Part shown: positions 16,401 to 25,400 of the stretch, piece by piece
Layout: every line of letters begins with the position of its first letter
Numbering within the stretch: position 1 is the stretch's first letter
From: Methanobacteriota archaeon
GTDB taxonomy: Archaea; Thermoplasmatota; Poseidoniia; Poseidoniales; Thalassarchaeaceae
Assembly: GCA_002712285.1 (NCBI GenBank)
Contig: PATC01000022.1
Location: 1-38,226 of the forward strand
DNA: 38,226 bases
Direction: 5' to 3'
Notes under the pieces: generated by a model
Told to the model about the DNA's origin: nothing
Database searches by the model: none
What the model saw: only the letters and a program-made list of their open reading frames with translations
Made by a program: the position numbers and the translations under genes

Positions 16401-19400
16401 CATCCTCCGCGAAGAGCATGAAGTCAGCCTGGAATGGTAGGTTGTGTGTAACATACCAATTGTCGCCAGTGGCACTTCCACCTGGAACGGTGTCTAGGTA
16501 GATCATTCCGTCAGATGCGGTGAAGGTAACACCAACAAGTCCTACGTAGAGGTTCGTAGCATCCCAAGTGATTCTCATCTCGCCACCAGAAGTGATGTTC
16601 TTGGCTACTGAACCTGGCATCATATCGTCAGCGATATTGGTCTCTGCGGTGTAGTCACCAAACCAATCAGCTAGGTCACCATCGGTCTGAATCACAGATC
16701 CAGCACGAGTGCGCCATGATGGGCTGACATACTCAGCACGAGAATGGGCCTCAAGAGGCACTTGTCCGCCAGTGAGAGTGTTGTAGTCCTCGTTAGATCG
16801 GATTGTCAGTGCCACATCAGAGGCGGGCTGGCCCATGTGGGTAACATCGAGATCTAGGAGGTTAGCTTCGTGGATGATTGCGCTGCTTGAAACACTCAAT
16901 TTGGTTGAGTCAAGCACACCATTTCCAACGCTGGTTACTGTGCTGAAAGCACCTGCATCAATCTGGACATTGGTGCTAGTCCAGGTCATGTTCTCAATCG
17001 AACCAGATGCAGTGTTGATTGTCTTCAACGTGGTGTCAGACGTACTAGTTCCTCCGTTCCATCGGAATTCCTTGTGCTTGTCAGTTAGGAGTCCAACATC
17101 ACCATCTGTGCTTAGATCTGTTAGGTCAAGGTCGTGTAGACCGCTGCTGGACGCAGAACTGATTCCAATACCATTGGTATCAGACACGTCGACAGTAGCA
17201 CCATTCACAATGATATCAACATCTTCTGCATCTACACCGTATCCATCTGCTACAATGAGCACGCCGCTACTGCTTCGTGCTTGAGATGTTCCACCAAGGT
17301 ATAGATCTCCACCCTCCATCTGGATTCCAGTTCCGAATCCGCTGATAGTAGTGTTCGAGAATGAAATGTCGTCGTTCGAACCAGCAACATTCACACCGAT
17401 GGAAGCAAGGCTTGGACCGGAACTTGTCGTTACAGTCACCGTGCCATACATGTCCGGGTGAGCACTGCAGTGATACTCATACACACCAGTCGTAGTGAAG
17501 GTGTGCGCGAAATACGAACCGTTGTTCATGAGTCCACTGTCCCAGACCGGTGAACCGGACGTGTTCTCTGTGGTACTGTGTTGGTAGTTGTTCGGATCCG
17601 AATTGTATTGAGTAGCATGCCATCGGACTGTATCACCAACTGAAATCGTGATGTTCTGCGGTGAGAATGCAGATGCACGAATCTGAACAGTGTGGACGCG
17701 AGCAGCTGCTCCACCGAGACTGGTGAATGAACTGCCTTCGTCGACGACTGTGCAGCCGTCAGTCACTAGAGCGTTAGAGATAGTCGAGACATCGTTGCCA
17801 CCCATGTTGATGGTTGAAGTCGTTCCACAGTTGTCTACATTGATCCCAACAGCGCTCGTTGGCGTTCGGCCACTGGTGAACGAAATTGTGTTGTCCATGA
17901 TGTCAACATCGTTGCTACCACGGACTCCGTAAACAGCAATACCACCGTCAGCATCAATCAATTCGTTGTCGGTGATGGTTCCATGACCACTCTGGACATA
18001 GATACCAGCGTTAGATGCGCTGCTAACACCACGAATGGTGTTCCCATCGATGTCCCACTGCTTTCCACTGCGAGAGTAAATCGGGTTCTCAGCAAGAATA
18101 TCGTTATCGACGATATCAATGGAGTTAGTCGTTGCATCCTGGATGTAGACACCATACGTTGGGATTGTAGATCCAGTGTAGGTGTTGTCCTCGATTAGGA
18201 TATCATCCGCCTTGGTGTTCAGGTATGCCCAGAAACCAAGTGATGTAGTGTCGACGAAGGTGTTACCTCTGACAATCATGTCATCGGTACCAGTTCCACT
18301 GTAGTAGGTCGAGTAAGCGTAGTAGTTGTATGGAATCATTACACCAGCCTGACAATCGTAGAACACGTTGTTCTCGATAAGAACATCGTCAATTCCTGCT
18401 GTTGAAACACAGACGTCGTTGTATTCAACTGAGCTGCCACTGGGTGGTACGCGATAGTGAGATACTGTGCTGTTCGTGAGAACGAACTCCGCAGGAGCAC
18501 CGTAGTAACCACGGCCAGAAGCCATTGTCGCAATTCCAACTAGGTCAGAGTTATTCACATTCCATCCAGCGTGATTGTAAGTTCCGGAGTTACCCAACCT
18601 GTATGCATGTGAACGGTCACCGTTATCCTCTCCAACAGAGATGACTGTGGTGTTGTCCATGTTAATCACCTGAGTGTAAGGATACTCCATTCGGATGTCA
18701 CCGACTCCGTTATATCCGCCAGTTACGAAGATTATGGAGTTGTTGAAATATGCAGGGTTAGCGCTATCCATGTAGTTGTAAGCGTGATCCATTAGGATGA
18801 CCTTGTCATTCTGCTCCCCAGCCATAGCATAGTATGCGTCGTATTGGGTGAGTGATCCTACTGTGGCTGTACTTCCATAGCCGACGTTCGAACAAGAACG
18901 CAAGTTGTTGTAAGAACTAGACGTGTATCGGTAACACACGTGGGCGTCAATCGACTCTACCATGTCTATGGTGTCAGCATTCGTTGGAACGTCTGCTAGA
19001 GTGACAGTCTCCATGATGTATCGGAAGTCACGTGAACTACTGGTATATTCATTGACATGCACGCCAGCTAGAGTCATTCCTGCGAGGTTCTTCGATTGAT
19101 GTCCAGAGTAGTCGACAGTGTATGCTGTGAACTCCATGTCTTCCGCAACACCGGTTGAACCGGTCTTGGCAGTAGCCACGAGACGCATGTCTGCATCTAG
19201 GAGCTTCAGGTTAACATCTGGTGCTGCTGATGAGTCAGCTTCCAGTGTTACGTCATAGAGACGGTTTCTGGAGAATTCTCCAGCACCATTCACATTAACG
19301 GTCTGAGAAACTGCCTGATCGGTTATCGTACCCTCGACATACGTCACGGTGCCCGCGCCGATTGTCATATCATCGGTGTTATCCTGGAAGGTTGAATCCA

Positions 19401-22400
19401 ACATGCGGACATCTCCAGATCCTGCGTGGTTCATTCCTACTGAAGAATCACGAACCATGAGGCTATCAAAGGCCCAATCAACCGAACTTGAACTCAGGAC
19501 ATTGATTCCTGAAGTTGCGGACTGAACAATTTCTCCTCCGAAGGTGAGGCCTGTAGAACCAGCTAGAACTAGACCACTTTGTGTCTGGTCATAGAGTTCC
19601 ATGTTCGTCATGGTAGTGCTGCCTGCACCGGAAGTGGTTAGGCGAACACCATACGCACCCTGTGTGACGTTGATATTATCGAATACCATGGCGTTGGAAC
19701 CATCAACGAGGATTCCTTCGTTAGCTGGTGCAGTGATGGTTACATCACTAATGCTTCCAGCCGCTCGTCCGCCACTGACTAGAATACCAGTATCTGAACC
19801 GGTAATCTGACCATTGTCAATCTGAGCAACGCCGAACTCGCGCGCCCACTGTCCCATTGTGGTGTGGTCTGTGCCTCCACGGTAGAGGAAGTCGAAACGG
19901 TCTTCGAAGTAGTTGTTCCTGTTGTGGTATACGTCGACCTTCAAGGTAACCGAATCATAGTTTGAAGCAGGGGTAGATACTGGTGGGAATTCGACTCTGA
20001 AACCAGCCGGGTTAGGGGTTCCGTAGCGGTATGCGTAATCCATACAGGAACCGTATGACCCCCACATTCCACGGTTTGAGTCAGGGGATTGAGGATACCA
20101 GCTTGGCCAGTATGCACCCCACCAGTGACGAGGGTAGTAGTTCGTGCTCTGAGTCAAACCATCTGCAGAGTTGACCCTGAATCCGAAGTTCAGAGGCGGG
20201 TTGTTGCTCGATCCGTTCGCCTGAAGTTGGGATGGACCGTAGTTAATCATGTACCAATAATACGCATACTGGTAGGAACCACCAGGGTTGTTCTTGTAGC
20301 CGTATGCGTTACAGTCCCAGTGAGGAGGCTCGCCGTAATTTGAGGCTGAGTCCGTGTTGAGGGTCATTGGGTGACCGTAAGTAATCAAATCCTCATCGGA
20401 GCCGTCATTGTCCAAGTCAGAACCTGTGCCATCATCAACATAGATGCGCAGACGATCGTAAATCATGTAGTAGTAGCTTGTACTGTATGCGTAGTAGTGA
20501 GCATTACCACCAGCGTAGACAGAGTTGAATGCCATCTGAACTACATCGTCATCGTTAGCGAAACGTGTGATATCGATTTCATGAGTTACCCATCCAGACT
20601 GACCCTGTAGGAGAGGGGAACGGTAAATGGTCGGAAGACTCATTCCACCGTAGTTCTCCATACCAACGTCATTGTTAGCAAGAGTGAAGTCATCGATGGA
20701 TGGAGCCGCGCTCTTAACTACAATTCCAGTGGCTGCGTTCTCAACAGTGATATCGTCGATATCAGTTGACGCAGAGTTCTCAATATGGAGACCTACACCG
20801 GTGTTCTGATTGTTACTGATTCGAGCATCGTCTGTAATCAAAGTACCACCGTTGACCTTGATGGTAGCCATGTCAGCATTGCTCGCAAAGGAACCGAGTG
20901 CGTAGGAATTATTCTCCATACGCATTGTAGCGCCTTCACCAATTAGTAGACCGCTCATGGTAGTGGAATCGTGCTTCATATCGCGGATGAAACTGTGATC
21001 CATGTTGAACTCACCATTCTCGATGTTCATCGTCCAACCATAGAGGCTGGAAGTGCCACGGATGTATCCGTCAACGCCGCCTGATGCGACACCACCAGTA
21101 AGAAGCAGCTTTGCTCCATTACGTAGCGTGATTGTTGGACTGTTAGTAGCCGAACTGTTCACGCTGAACTTGGTTCCATTCAGGTGCAGATTACAGTTGT
21201 CTAGAACCAGGTTCGTAGATAGTGTAATGATCTGCAGAGTGTAGAGAGCATAACTCTCGCCATTAGCACCAATGTATGAGGACGTGTTTCCAGTTCCAGA
21301 ACCATCGTCGACATTCAAGAAATTACAATCCTTGGTTGGTCCGTTCCAATCCTGTGGATAAGCCTCGAGCATGAAGTCTGCTCGTTCGCCAACCTCCAAT
21401 GGGAGATCGTGGCTCTGATCGTTGTAGTTGGTAGTATACCATACATCAGCTGGTGTTGTGATGTTCTGACCTGCGCCTCCAGCGATGCTGAATGAGTGCT
21501 CAGTGTAAGAATCAGTGACGACAGTTCCAGAGGAAGAGTACTCCAATCGATCTGTAATCAACCAAGCCTCAGCGAGGCCGTTATTGGCGCCGCCAGCAGT
21601 ACGAACAGTACCAACAACTGCAACTTCATTCACCGTGCAAGCTCCTGTTGCTGCTACATCAGGACAAGTGCCACTTGAAGTGACAACGGTTGTCGTAACT
21701 GCGTGGTCAGCAACGTAGGTGTTAGCATTGTTGATGGTTCGGTATACTCCAACAGTTGCGGTCTCACCGACGAACAATTCACCAGTAGGATGACTGACTA
21801 ATGTTGGACAAGTGTTCTGTCCCTCATATCCATTGGTCGCTGTGACACAGTCATCGGTTCCATAGGTAATGTCAATCAATCGGACACTTCCTCCAGTGTG
21901 GGACTGTCCAATGTTTACGAAGTCAGAATCAATGTCAGATACAGCGATTGTTAGAATTGTGTTCTGTGCAAATGCTGCGCCATGAGTACTACCAGAGTAA
22001 TCAAAGTCGGCTTCCGAAATTGTCACCATGTTCGACGAAGAGGATGAACCACAGTTTGAGACGACACCGGTATTGTCAGTGTCGATTACGACTGCCTTAG
22101 CCTCGACGTTCCATCCGCATCCGTAAACACCGATATGAGCTCCATCGTAGTTGTTGACGAAGACCTTGCCAGAATCAGGAGAACTGCCTGCAAAGTGCAG
22201 ACCAGGAGCTGTTCCGGTTGTGGTGAACGCGACGTTATCAATCGAAGTCGGACGAGTCCTTTCCAGATACAACTGCGATTGGCTGCTACTGGTTCCAGTG
22301 ACATCAATGTCTTGGAATACAGCATCATCACCAGTTGGCCCCATTACCGTGTTCGAACCTGCAGGAATCACCGAGATGAAGCCCTCCATGCCAGTTCCTA

Positions 22401-25400
22401 CGATATCATCCATCGTAACGGAGTCAGTCGCTTGGGTGTATACTGCACGATAATACCCCTCAAGATCGAGGTTGTACGCGTAGAACGACGAACCAGAGGT
22501 ACTGGTTGGGTCGTGATATACTGCACCGTCAGGATTCCAGTTAGTTCCTGGGCGTCCAGCATCAGTTGCCAAATCAGGGATGGTAATCGAGACGTTGCTC
22601 AACCATAGGTCATCGAAGTCGACGCTAATACCGTTAGAACGGGCATCAGTGATGGTGACGTTCTCCATAGTTAGGGAACCACCGCTGGAACCAGGGTAGT
22701 TGACAATCGCGCCACCCCAATCATTCCAGTTTGTGTTACACTCATCCATTGTACCCCATCGGAGTTCAACAATCGAATCCTCAGGTAGATCCATACAAGC
22801 ATCAGCAGCTTCGCTGATACTGAATCCAGTCATCGTGAATGATGTTCCTTGACCACTGCCGTGACTAATCGCCTTACCGACATTGGTGAAGGTCATGTTC
22901 TCCATTAGGAAGTCACCCACATTACCGTTGTAGCGTGGAGCGTTACCATGAGCACTACCCGCACTGATTGCGACTGTCATGTTCTCGAAGTTCGCGAAAG
23001 TGAACTGGTGACGGTCCTCGGTGGTGTGCGTTCCAGTGGTTGCTGTGCAACCGTTCGTGAATGCCAAACCAAGTGCGTTAGCAGAGGTTGTTCCGAGATC
23101 TGTGAAATTCACAGGAAGATCCTCGGTTCCGTTCACCCAGAGCTTGTTACAAGCCCCATTGAACAAGATACCTTTGCCCTCTGCAATCTCAATAGTAACT
23201 CCGGACTCGATAGTCAAGTCAGCGTTGACGGTAACATAGTCACCATTCGCAGGATTAACCCGAATCGGACTCATCTCAAGATCCCAGATAGTATCCTGAT
23301 TAATGTCTGCAGAGACATCAGTTCCAGCACCATCGAATGGAATCACCTTAGATCTGATTGAACATTCGTTGTTACTTGAACCGCCATAGCAGTAGTAGGA
23401 TGCATAGTAACCCCACCATGGAGCAAGGTCAACGTTACGGACATAACTTCCAGTAGATGGTAGAGCAGGCATAGTGGAGCCCCAACCGTAGTACATCATC
23501 TGTGCAGAGTTGCTAGAGGAACTGGTTGAGAACTGCATTGCGCCGTGGCGAATCGCGTGAATCTTGTGGCTGCTGTTACCGCTGTAGGTTGTTCCGAAGT
23601 ATTCGAAATCGAAGCCTGCAGGTAGATCAATGGTCGTACTGCACTGGTTTCTGTAACTGCTCCAGTAGCGTGTGCAGTAGTAGGTGTAAGGACGACCGTT
23701 GGAAGAACCTGTCAACTCCTCGTCGTAGTTAAACAACTCAGTCATGCCAACTTGGAATGCCTCGTAACCGTGGTTGTTCCCATCGGTAGCGATACGGTAG
23801 TTGTCTGTCCAGCGAGAGGCTGTGAATCCAGACTGGTATCCACTGCCTCGGCCAAGAATGTCTTCACCAAGAGCGCCATTGGGCGACTGATAACCGACCT
23901 TCTCGTAATCGTAATACATGTTACTGGAAGTATCGTAGAGGAACTCGATCTCATTCGAGACGTCGTAGAGCTTAACTTGCCAGCTACACTTGTACTGAGA
24001 ACCGAATCCACAGTTCTGGTCATGCCACTCAATTGTCATGACCTTCGTTGGCGTAACCAAATCATACGAGAATGCAGAGGTGTTCACCATGTTACCGTTG
24101 TTATCACGTGCGTGAATGGTGTATTGGACCGAGTTGCCACGGGATGTGCCCGGGATAATTGCGGACCAATCACACTCTGTCATCTCACAGCTGGTGAATC
24201 CGCCTGAAGGCGTCATCGGAACTACAGTAGCGCTAGACCATGTCGTGGAACCGTTAACTGAATCCATTGTCTGATACCTAATGAACGGCCGGTAAAGGTC
24301 GCCGTTGGAATCCTGACCTGCAGTGATATTCAATCCGGTCGGAGGATCTCCTGCGTCACTCATTGTGAACTTGATTGTTCGACCATCTTCCGTGTATGAA
24401 TCCATCAGACCAGCGTGGTCAACAACAGGCGGGAAAGTGTCAGGTGTTGGGCGGATGTTACTAGCCTTAGACACGATGTTAGGTCCACCGGCCGCATTGA
24501 ATCGGGTGTCAGTGACACCTACGTTGAATCCATTGAACTTGTAGCTCGTAGAGAACCATGTAGTGCAGTAGGCAGGGTTACCGCGAACGAAGTAGAAGTA
24601 TCCGTTCGAACCAACACAAGCCATGTTCCTAGAGGTGCTCGACCAGTAGGTCGTTCCGTTCAATGGCAAGTCACCAAAGTAACCAGTGTAATCAGGAGGC
24701 ATTACAACTCGGACATATCCGTCGTCAGTGTTACCACTAGACAGAGTTGTCTGGGTGAGGCCACCTGAAACCACCTCATCAATGCCAGTCTGAGTGCCCA
24801 AACCAAGGACACCTAGGGAAGATGTGGTCGTATCCCAGTAGTACATTAGGTTCATTCCAGGACCGTCATCGGCCGCGAAGGTGAGACCTGGGATATTGGC
24901 GGACTTTGCTGTCACACTAGCAGAGGTGGTGTATGTATTGTAGCGAGAGCCTAGATACTTCGCATTCCACTGTAGACCGCTTGTCTTGAAACAAGACGCA
25001 GAACCAGTGCCACAATTGCTGGTATCGAGTTCAATCATGTATTCACGGTTGTTCTCCCACATTGTTACCTGGTAAGTGAAGAAATTTCGGGCCTGATAGT
25101 AGAAGTAGTTGCTCTGCTCGTTAACTGCAATCTGTGTCTTGCGCTGATCATGCGGAGCATCTTCCACATCCTGTACGAAGTAATTGTACGGACTTGAAGG
25201 AGGCGTGATTGAAGCAGGCGTTCCAGTTCCGCCGGATGGCGTCGTGCCTGTATTGGGGCCATTGTTTGGACCAGTTGTAGACAAGTCACGGTATGCCCAG
25301 AAGTATTCGACATAATCGCCGAGGTTCACAGCAGGAATCTGAGCCTTGAAGTTACACTTAGATCCTGCAAGGCAGGTGCCAATCGAGGTCGCGGCTACAG

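Noticed and set aside
13800-25000. Possible CRISPR-like or DNA tandem array inside the giant gene
   Set aside because: Repetition is at the protein level (beta-helix turns, diverged modules); no regularly spaced identical direct repeats were seen.
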